Below are positions 56,387 to 64,000 of a stretch of 64,000 nt of DNA, piece after piece. This DNA is from Streptosporangium saharense (GTDB taxonomy: Bacteria; Actinomycetota; Actinomycetes; Streptosporangiales; Streptosporangiaceae). The stretch is taken from the NCBI RefSeq assembly GCF_014203715.1, contig NZ_JACHJP010000001.1, positions 1,776,432-1,840,431 on the forward strand, given 5' to 3'. The notes under the pieces were generated by a model. The model ran no database searches. It saw only the letters and a program-made list of their open reading frames with translations, and was not told the DNA's origin. Numbering within the stretch: the first letter of the stretch is position 1; every line of letters starts with the position of its first letter. A program made the position numbers and the translations under genes.

Positions 56387-56661
56387 CGAACCTTCCTGGG
56401 CATGGGGGCCGCCGCCTTCGGACGAGGGAGAGAACGCGGTGCGGTGCCGTACCGAGGGGAGATCCGGTGGGACACGGCGCTTTGGGCGAGGGAGGTCATG
56501 TGGCTCGCCTGGTCGTGCTTGGGCTCGGGCAGGAGGCGTGGTGCGGTGCCGTACACGGGGGAGATCCGGTGGGTGATCACGTGGCCCGCCCGGTTGTGCC
56601 CGAGGCGAGGCAGGAGGCGTGGTGCGGTGCCGTACACGCCGGGGATCGGGTGGGGGGTCAT
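56383..56661 (-). CDS. Small YGTAPR-repeat protein between ABC ATPase and permease genes
   Basis: A 92-codon frame starting at an ATG that overlaps the ATPase stop (ATGA) and ending with a TGA that overlaps the permease ATG (ATGA). The product has three copies of a motif around YGTAPR(L/S)LP, separated by 27 and 34 residues; the DNA copies begin at 56441, 56543 and 56624, so spacings of 102 and 81 bases keep frame. It is basic and rich in Pro, His and Arg, with no membrane helix. I know no family like it. Coupling at both ends supports expression, but a repeat-derived spacer that merely stays open is the alternative. Confidence 0.5.
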   Translation of the reverse strand: MTPHPIPGVYGTAPRLLPRLGHNRAGHVITHRISPVYGTAPRLLPEPKHDQASHMTSLAQSAVSHRISPRYGTAPRSLPRPKAAAPMPRKVR

Positions 56662-57392
56662 GGGGTTCGCCGGGTTGTGTAGCCGTCTGCCTGGAGTTTC
56701 TGTTCGACCTCGTCGGCTTCCGCGGCGTCGACGAGGACCTCGATGACGACCTGTTTGGGGCGTTCTCCCTGCTGGGTGGTCACCGTACCGCCCGCGACGA
56801 GCCAGTGGTCGGCGCCGGGGAAGTTCTCCAGTTGGTTCTGGTGGTCGCTCACCACGACCGTTCCGCCCTTGGCGGCGATCTCGCCGATCATGGCGGGCAG
56901 TTCGCCACGGGTGTGCGCGTCGAGGCCGGCGAAGGGCTCGTCCAGGATGAGCAGGTCCGGTGGGGCCAGCAGCGACTGGATCAGCCCGACCTTCTGGGCG
57001 CTGCCCTTCGACAGGTCGCCGAGCGGCTGTCCGAGCAGGTGGGTGGCCTCAAGCCGTTCGGCGAGGCGGGCTATGGCGTCGGGGGAGATGCCCCGGATCT
57101 CGGCCATGTGGGTCAGGTAGGCGGTGACGGTGAACGGCTGGCCGACGGGGAAGACGTCGGGGGCGTAGCCGACGACACGGGGCCGCTGGGAGACCGTGCC
57201 CCGGGAGGGAGGGACGATTCCGGCCAGCAGGCGCAGCAGTGTGGACTTGCCGGCTCCGTTCTTGCCGGTGACCTCGATGACGGTGCCCGGCGCCAGCGTG
57301 AGGTCGAGCTCCCGCAGCACCCACGGACCGCGACGCGAGTATCTGAAGGACACCTTGGAGAGCCGCATGCCTGGTAACACTGTCGTGATCAC
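56658..57392 (-). CDS. ABC transporter ATPase of an ABC-2 type system
   Basis: A 244-aa ATPase with Walker A TGKNGAGKST (about residue 43), signature LSKGSAQKVGL (about 125) and Walker B LLILDEPFAGLD. It resembles CcmA/NatA-like exporters. The GTG at 57392 gives the longest form; an ATG at 57368 (MRLSKVSFRY) starts right at the domain and is a good alternative. The first 150 bases upstream are A/T-rich (TAGCAATTAGG) and probably hold the promoter. It is followed by the small repeat protein gene and the membrane subunit. Confidence 0.82.
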   Translation of the reverse strand: MITTVLPGMRLSKVSFRYSRRGPWVLRELDLTLAPGTVIEVTGKNGAGKSTLLRLLAGIVPPSRGTVSQRPRVVGYAPDVFPVGQPFTVTAYLTHMAEIRGISPDAIARLAERLEATHLLGQPLGDLSKGSAQKVGLIQSLLAPPDLLILDEPFAGLDAHTRGELPAMIGEIAAKGGTVVVSDHQNQLENFPGADHWLVAGGTVTTQQGERPKQVVIEVLVDAAEADEVEQKLQADGYTTRRTP

Positions 57393-57544
57393 CCGTTTCC
57401 GTCTGGGTCGCGCGCGTGGCCGCGAGGGGAAACGCTAGCAATTAGGAAATAAAGTTAACAGAAGGCGTGGCGCCCGGAAGGTCGGCGGGTTCCCGAGAAA
57501 TGTGCCAGAAGGGTAGTGGGCTTCCCGAGAACCGCCCCAAGGGG

Positions 57545-58039
57545 TTAGCGGGTTCCCCAGGAGTAGGTCTGTTTGTGGAGTTTGAGGAAGACGAACGTCT
57601 CCGTGCCGCGGACCGCCGGGATGGCGCGGATCTTGCCCAGGATCTCCAGGAGGTGCTGGTCGCTCTCGCAGACCGCCTCGACCATGATGTCCATCGCGCC
57701 CGCGGTCAGCACGACGTAGTCCAGCTCGTCGATGACGGACAGCTCCTGGGCCACGGCTTCGAGGTCGCCCTCGCACTTGATGCCGATCAGGGCCTGGCGG
57801 GAGAAGCCGAGGGTCAGCGGGTCGGTGACCGCGACGATCTGCATGACGCCGCCGTCGATCAGGCGCTGGACCCGCTGGCGCACCGCGGCCTCCGACAGGC
57901 CGACCGCCTTGCCGATCGCCGCGTACGGCTTGCGCCCGTCCGACTGCAACTGCTCGATGATCTTCTTTGAGATCTCGTCGAGGACGACGGGGCCGGGTCT
58001 GGCGTCGTTCTCTCGGCGTGCCTTGGACGGGGTCGTCAT
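57545..58039 (-). CDS. Lrp/AsnC-family transcriptional regulator
   Basis: A 164-aa regulator: the N-terminal HTH (AIGKAVGLSEAAVRQRVQRL, about residues 40-60) and a C-terminal RAM/AsnC ligand-binding domain. It diverges from the aldehyde dehydrogenase-polyamine importer operon, and homologues in this setting control putrescine or amino acid use. An inverted repeat in the spacer is a likely target. The ATG at 58039 is preceded by AGGGAG. Confidence 0.9.
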   Translation of the reverse strand: MTTPSKARRENDARPGPVVLDEISKKIIEQLQSDGRKPYAAIGKAVGLSEAAVRQRVQRLIDGGVMQIVAVTDPLTLGFSRQALIGIKCEGDLEAVAQELSVIDELDYVVLTAGAMDIMVEAVCESDQHLLEILGKIRAIPAVRGTETFVFLKLHKQTYSWGTR

Positions 58040-58132
58040 GCGCGCTCCCTGAGACGTCCTGATGCGTGGGTGTCGCCGGTGTTCTCGTGGCTCTGGTGCG
58101 ACATCGTGTCAGGTATTGCGCCTCTGTCAAGC

Positions 58133-58168
58133 GATTTCGTAGCAATTTGATATCTTAACAACGAAATC
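58133..58168. promoter_or_regulatory. Candidate Lrp operator in the divergent promoter
   Basis: GATTTCGT (58133-58140) and ACGAAATC (58161-58168) are perfect inverted arms around a 20-base A/T-rich core that contains GATATC. Lrp-type proteins favour such A/T-rich palindromes beside their own genes. Confidence 0.6.
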
Positions 58169-58236
58169 CCTTGTCGAGAGCCCTCTGCTCTGTAAGAGTC
58201 TCGACGACTCAGCTCGAAAGAACTAGGAGGTCAACG

Positions 58237-59694
58237 GTGACCACCCCGGTTGAGACCCGTGAGCCCGCCCGACTGCGCAACTACGTCAACGGTGAACTCG
58301 TGGACGCCAGAAGTGGCAGGTTCTCCGACGTCGTCGACCCCTGCACCGGGGAAGCCTACCTCCAGGCACCGGTCTCCGGCGCCGAGGACGTCGACGCCGC
58401 CTACGCCGCCGCGGCCGCGGCCTTCGAGTCGTGGAGTCAGACCACCCCGGGCGAGCGCGCGGGCCTGCTGCTCAAGGTCGCGGACGCCATCGACGCCAGG
58501 GCCGAGGAGCTGAACGAGGCCGAGTGCCGCAACACGGGCAAGCCGCGCGCCCGGATGGCCGAGGACGAGACCCCGGTGGCCGCCGACCACTTCCGGTTCT
58601 TCGCGGGCGCCGCGCGCACGCTCGAAGGGCCGACGTCGGGGGAGTTCCTCGCCGACCACACCTCCGTGATCAGGCACGAGCCGATCGGCGTCGTCGGCCA
58701 GGTCACGCCGTGGAACTACCCGCTGATGATGGCGGTGTGGAAGATCGCCCCCGCGCTGGCCGCGGGCAACACCGTGGTGCTCAAGCCCTCCGACACCACC
58801 CCGGTCTCCACCGTCAAGCTCGCCGAGATCATCGGTGAGGTCCTGCCGAAGGGCGTCTTCAACGTGGTCGTCGGCGACCGCGAGACCGGCGCGCTGGTCG
58901 TCGGCCACCCGTCGGCCCAGATGGTCGCGATCACCGGCTCCGTCGGGGCGGGCATGGCCGTGGCCAGGTCGGCGGCCGAGGACCTCAAGCGGGTCCACCT
59001 CGAACTGGGCGGCAAGGCCCCCGTCGTGGTCTTCGACGACGTCAAGGACCTCAAGGCCGCCGCCGAGGCCATCGCGACCGCCGGGCTCTACAACGCGGGC
59101 CAGGACTGCACCGCGGCCTGCCGGGTGCTGGTCCAGGAGGACGTCCACGACGCCTTCGTCGCCGCGCTCACCGAGGCCGCCGCGGGCACCGTGACCGGTG
59201 ACCTGTCCGACGAGGACGCCCTGTACGGGCCGCTCAACAACGCCGCCCAGCTCGAACGGGTCGCGGGCTTCGTCGAGCGCGCCCCCGGGCACGCCAAGGT
59301 GCTGACCGGCGGCCACCGGGTCGGCGACCGGGGCTACTTCTACGCCCCGACCGTCGTGGACGGCCTGCGCCAGGACGACGAGATGGTGCAGAACGAGGTC
59401 TTCGGCCCGGTCATCACCGTGCAGACCTTCTCCGACGAGGCCGACGCGCTCGCCAAGGCCAACGGCGTGCGCTACGGCCTGTCCAGCTCGGTCTGGACCT
59501 CCGACCACGGCCGGGCGATGCGCTTCTCCAAGAGGCTGGACTTCGGTGTCGTGTGGGTCAACACCCACATCCCGTTTGTCTCGGAGATGCCACACGGAGG
59601 GTTCAAACACTCCGGATACGGTAAGGACCTGTCGGTTTTCGGCCTTCACGACTACCTTCGCGTAAAGCACGTCATGCACTACATCGGCGAGTAG
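58237..59694 (+). CDS. Gamma-aminobutyraldehyde dehydrogenase-type aldehyde dehydrogenase
   Basis: A 485-aa aldehyde dehydrogenase with Asn160 (PWNYP), Glu256 (LELGGK) and nucleophile Cys291 (YNAGQDCTA). Its close resemblance to PatD/Prr-type enzymes and the polyamine importer that follows point to oxidation of 4-aminobutanal from putrescine to GABA (inference). The GTG at 58237 has AGGAGGT five bases upstream. It is the first gene of a five-gene operon. Confidence 0.88.
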   Translation: MTTPVETREPARLRNYVNGELVDARSGRFSDVVDPCTGEAYLQAPVSGAEDVDAAYAAAAAAFESWSQTTPGERAGLLLKVADAIDARAEELNEAECRNTGKPRARMAEDETPVAADHFRFFAGAARTLEGPTSGEFLADHTSVIRHEPIGVVGQVTPWNYPLMMAVWKIAPALAAGNTVVLKPSDTTPVSTVKLAEIIGEVLPKGVFNVVVGDRETGALVVGHPSAQMVAITGSVGAGMAVARSAAEDLKRVHLELGGKAPVVVFDDVKDLKAAAEAIATAGLYNAGQDCTAACRVLVQEDVHDAFVAALTEAAAGTVTGDLSDEDALYGPLNNAAQLERVAGFVERAPGHAKVLTGGHRVGDRGYFYAPTVVDGLRQDDEMVQNEVFGPVITVQTFSDEADALAKANGVRYGLSSSVWTSDHGRAMRFSKRLDFGVVWVNTHIPFVSEMPHGGFKHSGYGKDLSVFGLHDYLRVKHVMHYIGE

Positions 59695-59719
59695 CCGCAG
59701 ACAGAGAGATAAGCCTGGT

Positions 59720-60874
59720 ATGACCGAAATCCAGGCGGGCTCAGCAGAGGAGGGGGCGGCCGTCGCCGCCCCTTCTTCCCCCCGGGTGCCCGCCATCGAG
59801 CTCTCCGGAGTCGTCAAGGAGTACCTCGCCCAGGGTGAGGTCGTCCAGGCGGTCAAAGGGGTCACGCTGAGCATCGCGGGAGGCGAGTTCTTCTCCCTCC
59901 TCGGCCCCTCCGGGTGCGGCAAGACGACGACCATGCGGATGATCGCCGGGTTCGAGGACCCCTCGCGCGGCACGGTCAGGCTGCACGGCCAGGACGTCAC
60001 CGGGGTCCCGCCCAACAGGCGTGACGTGAACATGGTCTTCCAGTCCTACGCGCTGTTCCCGCACATGAACGTCTGGGAGAACGTCGCCTTCGGTCTGCGG
60101 CGCAGGAAGGTCGCCGAGGCCGACATCAGGCGGCGTGTCGGGGAGATGCTGGAGATCGTCGATCTCACCGGGCGGGAGAAGCGCCGTCCCAGGGAGATGT
60201 CCGGCGGCCAGCAGCAGCGCGTCGCCCTGGCCCGCGCCCTGGTCAACAACCCCCGCGCGCTCCTGCTCGACGAGCCGCTGGGTGCCCTGGACCTCAAGCT
60301 CCGCCAGGCCATGCAGATCGAGCTCAAGCGCATCCAGCGCGAGGTTGGCATCACCTTCGTCTACGTCACCCACGACCAGAGCGAGGCGCTCACCATGAGC
60401 GACCGCATCGCCGTCATGAACGACGGCCTGGTCGAGCAGCTCGCCGCCCCCCGCGAGATCTACGAGCGCCCCGCGACCGCGTTCGTCGCGGGCTTCATCG
60501 GCACCTCCAACCTCCTCGACGGCACCGTCGAGGAGTCCACCGGGGGCCGGGCCGTACTGCGGGCGGGTTATGAGGGCCGGATCCTGGTCGAGGGGGGCAC
60601 GCACGCCGTGGGGGACCACGTCGCGGTGACCGTGCGGCCCGAGAAGATCACGATCTCCGCCGAGGAGCCGGAGGGCGACGTCAGCGCTGTGCGCGGTACG
60701 GTCTCCGAGGTCGTCTACCTGGGCCTCTACAACAGTTACGCGGTGCGCCTCGCCGACGGCGCCGAGATCACCGTCTTCCAGCAGAACGCGCTCGACAGCA
60801 CGAGCACGGCCGAGCGTGGCGAGGCCGTCTGGTTGTCGTGGCAGCCGCGACACTCGTACGTGATCGGAAGTTGA
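59720..60874 (+). CDS. Polyamine-type ABC transporter ATPase (PotA-like, second system)
   Basis: A 384-aa ATPase: Walker A GPSGCGKTT (about residue 61), signature MSGGQQQRVALARAL, Walker B LLLDEPLGALD and a C-terminal TOBE domain (VTVRPEKITIS). It has normal family length, unlike the first PotA-like protein. It starts 25 bases after the dehydrogenase and leads the transporter genes. Confidence 0.9.
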   Translation: MTEIQAGSAEEGAAVAAPSSPRVPAIELSGVVKEYLAQGEVVQAVKGVTLSIAGGEFFSLLGPSGCGKTTTMRMIAGFEDPSRGTVRLHGQDVTGVPPNRRDVNMVFQSYALFPHMNVWENVAFGLRRRKVAEADIRRRVGEMLEIVDLTGREKRRPREMSGGQQQRVALARALVNNPRALLLDEPLGALDLKLRQAMQIELKRIQREVGITFVYVTHDQSEALTMSDRIAVMNDGLVEQLAAPREIYERPATAFVAGFIGTSNLLDGTVEESTGGRAVLRAGYEGRILVEGGTHAVGDHVAVTVRPEKITISAEEPEGDVSAVRGTVSEVVYLGLYNSYAVRLADGAEITVFQQNALDSTSTAERGEAVWLSWQPRHSYVIGS

Positions 60875-60876
60875 CG

Positions 60877-62133
60877 TTGACCACACCCATGGACCCCCGC
60901 TCCAACCCCGCCCTCCTGCGGGGCATGACGCACAGCCGCTCGGTGACCCGTCGTGACGCCCTGCGCCTGGCCGGGCTCTCGGCCGCGGGGCTCGCCCTGG
61001 CGGGCTGCGGCATCCAGGGCAAGAAGCCCGCGGCCACGCCGAAGAAGGACGCGGTCACCGACTTCTGGACCGGCAAGCAGCGCAACGGGACGTTGCGGTT
61101 CGCCAACTGGCCGCTCTACATCGACAAGGACGGCAAGAAGTACCCGTCGCTGGAGATGTTCACCGCCGACACCGGGATCAAGGTCTCCTACCAGGAGGTC
61201 ATCCAGGAGATCCCGTCCTTCTTCGGCAAGATCCAGCCGTTGCTCGCCGCGGGCAACGACATCGGCCACGACCTGATGGTGCTGACCAACGGCATCCATC
61301 TCGGTCGGGCCATCCAGCTCGACTACCTGGCCCCGCTGGACCACTCGAAGCTGCCCAACTTCGCCGCCAACGCCGCCCAGAAGGTCAAGAACCCGCCGTG
61401 GGACCCGGGCAACGCCCACACGATCCCGTGGACGGTCGGGCTGACCGGCATCGCCTACAACCCCAAGTACGTGGACGAGGTCAAGAGCGTCGAGGACCTC
61501 TGGAACCCCAAGTACAAGGGCAAGGTCGGCATGATGTCCGACAGCGAGGAGATCGCCAACTTCGGCCTCTTCGCCCTGGGCGTCGATCCCGACACCTCGA
61601 CCGAGGCCGACTGGCGCAGGGCCGCGGAGCGGCTCCAGGCGCAGCGGGACACCGGGCTGGTGCGCAAGTACTACGAGAACGACTACGTGGACGCCCTCGC
61701 CAGGGGCGACGTGTGGATCACCATGGCCTGGTCGGGCGACATCTTCCAGCAGGTCGCCGAGGGCAAGGACCTCAAGTTCGTGGTGCCCCAGGAGGGCGGC
61801 ACGATCTGGACCGACAACATGTGCATCCCCAGGACCGCGCAGAACCCGGTGGACGCGCTGACGTACATGGACTACGTCTACCAGCCCAAGATCGCGACGA
61901 TCCTGGTCGAGGCCATCAACTACATCACCCCGGTCCCGGCGACCAAGGACCTGGTCCTCGCCGACGCGGCCAAGCAGTCGGGTGAGGACAGGACGGCGCT
62001 CGAACAGCTCGCGAACAGCCCGATGATCTATCCCTCCGAGGCCGACATGGCCAGGCTGCGCTCCTACGTGACCCTCGACGGGGCCAAGGAGAAGGCCTTC
62101 GAGTCCATCTTCCAGCCGATCACCCAGGGCTGA
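60877..62133 (+). CDS. Polyamine-type substrate-binding lipoprotein with Tat signal
   Basis: A 418-aa PotD-like binding protein. The N-terminus has a twin-arginine motif (VTRRDALRLAG) followed by a short hydrophobic region and the lipobox LAGC, so it should be exported folded by the Tat system and then lipidated. The TTG at 60877 is preferred because GGAAG lies six bases upstream; an ATG at 60889 is the alternative. IPWTVGLTGIAYNP and YVDALARGDVWITMAWSGD match the PotD/PotF fold. The first system's binding protein has an ordinary Sec-type lipoprotein signal. Confidence 0.88.
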   Translation: MTTPMDPRSNPALLRGMTHSRSVTRRDALRLAGLSAAGLALAGCGIQGKKPAATPKKDAVTDFWTGKQRNGTLRFANWPLYIDKDGKKYPSLEMFTADTGIKVSYQEVIQEIPSFFGKIQPLLAAGNDIGHDLMVLTNGIHLGRAIQLDYLAPLDHSKLPNFAANAAQKVKNPPWDPGNAHTIPWTVGLTGIAYNPKYVDEVKSVEDLWNPKYKGKVGMMSDSEEIANFGLFALGVDPDTSTEADWRRAAERLQAQRDTGLVRKYYENDYVDALARGDVWITMAWSGDIFQQVAEGKDLKFVVPQEGGTIWTDNMCIPRTAQNPVDALTYMDYVYQPKIATILVEAINYITPVPATKDLVLADAAKQSGEDRTALEQLANSPMIYPSEADMARLRSYVTLDGAKEKAFESIFQPITQG

Positions 62134-62146
62134 CGGAGAGTTCCCG

Positions 62147-62998
62147 GTGAAGCGCCTCGCCCCCTACCTGCTCATCCTGCCGGGCGGTCTGTGGTTGTTG
62201 ATCTTCCTGGTGGTGCCGATGGTCTTCATGGCCTCGGTCTCCACCCAGGAGGGCGACATCATCAACGGCTTCGTCCAGACCTTCGACTTCTCCGTGTACG
62301 GCGACGCCCTGACGCGCTACCAGACGCAGTTCCTGCGTTCGGTGGGCTACGGCCTCGTGGGGACGGTCGTCTCCATCGCGATGGCCTACCCGGTGGCCTA
62401 CTGGATCGCCTTCAGGGGTGGTTCCCGCAAGTCCACCTACCTGCTGCTGGTGCTGCTGCCGTTCTTCGTCTCGTTCGTGCTGCGCACGGTCTCGTGGAAG
62501 TTCCTGCTGGCCGACGACGGCCTGCTGTTGTCGCCGCTGAAGTCGATGGGCCTGGTGGCCCAGGACTTCCACGTCCTGCAGACCACGGTGGCGGTGATCG
62601 GCGGACTGGTCTACAACTACCTGCCGTTCATGATCCTGCCGATCTACGTGGCGCTGGAACGGATCGACCCCCGGGTGGTCGAGGCGGCCCAGGACCTCTA
62701 CGCGGCCAGGAGCCAGGCCTTCACCAAGGTCGTGCTGCCGCTCTCGCTGCCCGGGGTCTTCGCCGGGGTGCTGATGACGTTCGTCCCGATGACCGCCGAC
62801 TACGTCAACGCCGGAATCCTCGGCGGCCCGTCGAACACGATGATCGGCAACATCATCCAGACCGAGTATCTCGTCAACACCGACTACCCGACCGCGGCGG
62901 CGCTGTCGTTCACGCTGATGGCGGTGATGCTGGTCGGCATCTTCGCCTACGCCAGGGCGCTGGGCACCGAGAACGTGCTGGAGGCGGCGGCCCGATGA
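62147..62998 (+). CDS. Polyamine-type ABC transporter permease (PotB-like, second system)
   Basis: A 283-aa permease with about six helices, the first at residues 5-27, and the EAA-type loop VEAAQDLYAARSQAFTKV near residue 185. The GTG at 62147 follows GGAGAG. Its stop overlaps the next start (ATGA). Confidence 0.9.
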   Translation: MKRLAPYLLILPGGLWLLIFLVVPMVFMASVSTQEGDIINGFVQTFDFSVYGDALTRYQTQFLRSVGYGLVGTVVSIAMAYPVAYWIAFRGGSRKSTYLLLVLLPFFVSFVLRTVSWKFLLADDGLLLSPLKSMGLVAQDFHVLQTTVAVIGGLVYNYLPFMILPIYVALERIDPRVVEAAQDLYAARSQAFTKVVLPLSLPGVFAGVLMTFVPMTADYVNAGILGGPSNTMIGNIIQTEYLVNTDYPTAAALSFTLMAVMLVGIFAYARALGTENVLEAAAR

Positions 62999-63810
62999 GC
63001 ACACCGGAGATCACGAGGCCCAGAGTGCCCAGGGTCAGGTTCGGCGAGCGGCTGCTGCGGGGCTACGTCTGGCTGGTCATCGCCTGGCTGTTCCTGCCGA
63101 TCGTGGTCATGATCGTCTTCGGCTTCAACGACACCGCGAGCAAGTCGAACGTCACCTGGCAGGGCTTCACGCTCAGATGGTGGGGCAGGCTGGGCGACTA
63201 CCCCGAGCTGGTCGGGGCCGTGGTCAACTCGCTGAAGGTCGCCCTGCTCGCCACGCTGATCACCACCGTGATCGGCACGCTCATGGGCCTGGCGCTCGGC
63301 CGCTACCGCTTCCGGGGGCAGGGCGCCACCAACCTGGCGCTGTTCGCCGCCATCGCCTCGCCCGAGCTGGTCATGGGCGCCTCGCTGCTGTCGCTGTTCG
63401 TCAGCGCCGGGGTGGACACCGGCTTCTGGACCGTGGTCGTGGCGCACGTGCTGTTCTCGCTGTCGTTCGTGGCCATCACCGTGCGGGCCAGGGTGATCGG
63501 CCTCGACAGGTCGGTCGAGGAGGCGGCCAGGGACCTCGGCGCCTCCACCTGGATCACTTTCTGGCGGGTGACGTTCCCGATGATCCTGCCGGGTGTCGTC
63601 TCCGGGGCGCTGCTGGCGTTCGCGCTGTCCATCGACGACTTCGTGATCACCCAGTTCACCAGCGGGGCCATGGAGACGTTCCCGCTGTGGATCTGGGGAG
63701 CGACAAGGATCGGCATCCCGCCGCAGGTCAACATCCTGGGGACGCTTATATTCGCGGTAGGCGTCGTGATCGCCGTGGTCAACACGGTGACCGCCCGCCG
63801 CCGCACCTAG
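62995..63810 (+). CDS. Polyamine-type ABC transporter permease (PotC-like, second system)
   Basis: A 271-aa permease with about six helices and docking loop VEEAARDLGASTWITFWRV near residue 178; SIDDFVITQFTSG is typical of PotC. It is translationally coupled to the PotB-like gene. A 17-bp hairpin follows the stop and ends the operon. Confidence 0.9.
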   Translation: MSTPEITRPRVPRVRFGERLLRGYVWLVIAWLFLPIVVMIVFGFNDTASKSNVTWQGFTLRWWGRLGDYPELVGAVVNSLKVALLATLITTVIGTLMGLALGRYRFRGQGATNLALFAAIASPELVMGASLLSLFVSAGVDTGFWTVVVAHVLFSLSFVAITVRARVIGLDRSVEEAARDLGASTWITFWRVTFPMILPGVVSGALLAFALSIDDFVITQFTSGAMETFPLWIWGATRIGIPPQVNILGTLIFAVGVVIAVVNTVTARRRT

Positions 63811-63815
63811 CCACC

Positions 63816-63856
63816 GCCGCGAGCCCGTGCCGTCGTCGGCGGCACGGGCTCGCGGC
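63816..63856. terminator. Strong hairpin terminator after the second polyamine operon
   Basis: A perfect 17-bp stem (63816-63832 with 63840-63856) and a 7-base loop, six bases after the stop codon. No T tract. Confidence 0.85.
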
Positions 63857-63982
63857 ACATCACGATCCTCGACAGAGAACAGGGAGGCGAGATCGGACTC
63901 AGGCGGGGGGAACCCGCGCGTGGCCACCACGGCCCCGCGACACACACAAAGACTCTTTGACTCACGTAGGGAAGTGAGATTT

Positions 63983-64000
63983 GTGGATCCGCTGAAGGCT
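63983..64000 (+). CDS. Possible start of a further gene (cut by window end)
   Basis: A GTG at 63983 with AGGGAAG eight bases upstream opens a frame VDPLKA that runs off the window; an in-frame GTG at 63974 is another start. Too short to identify. Confidence 0.3.

Overview
The window is high-GC DNA with many GTG starts, tightly overlapping stop/start pairs and G/C-rich hairpins instead of U-tract terminators. Together with two conservons (cvnABCD), a DUF2469 gene beside rnhB, and the ffh-rpsP-khpA-rimM-trmD-rplS-lepB-rnhB and rpsB-tsf-pyrH-frr-cdsA-rlmN strings, this points to the chromosome of a filamentous actinomycete, plausibly Streptosporangiaceae. The family-level guess is inference. No rRNA, tRNA, CRISPR array or intact insertion sequence was recognised.

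Layout. 0-9.4 kb: a SIS-domain protein (cut by the window edge) and a maltokinase-like kinase on the minus strand, then a polyamine-type ABC importer (potDBCA order), a TetR regulator, a family 1 glycosyltransferase and an aldehyde dehydrogenase. 9.5-24.2 kb: two complete conservons (histidine kinase, Roadblock, DUF742, GTPase) flank a leftward NMT1/SsuA-type import system whose binding protein is translationally coupled to a nitrilase-fold protein lacking the catalytic cysteine. 24.5-32.2 kb: SRP and ribosome maturation genes, tandem signal peptidases, rnhB and DUF2469. 32.2-38.9 kb: M23 peptidase, RidA and, on the other strand, dprA-comM-yraN. This segment is bounded by a 14-bp inverted repeat and looks inverted relative to the usual actinobacterial order. 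38.9-43.5 kb: CoA transferase, APC permease, and a divergent MFS/ArsR pair with a clear multi-site operator. 43.7-50.6 kb: rpsB to rlmN, interrupted by an 88-bp tandem repeat between pyrH and frr. 51-58 kb: accessory region with an HTH/PLD-like regulator plus NUDIX, an ABC exporter pair in which the first subunit is broken by four frameshifts and bounded by a 149-bp duplication, and an ABC-2 type operon containing a small repeat protein (YGTAPR motif). 58.2-63.8 kb: Lrp regulator divergent from an aldehyde dehydrogenase and a second polyamine importer (potADBC order).

How the genes may work together. Two polyamine importers and two aldehyde dehydrogenases of the aminobutyraldehyde type suggest putrescine/spermidine uptake and oxidation. 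The right-hand set is probably under Lrp control. The less expected observations are the Cys-less nitrilase coupled to an ABC binding protein, the YGTAPR repeat protein in an ABC-2 operon, the DprA and PotA insertions, and the apparent inversion of the dprA-comM-yraN segment.
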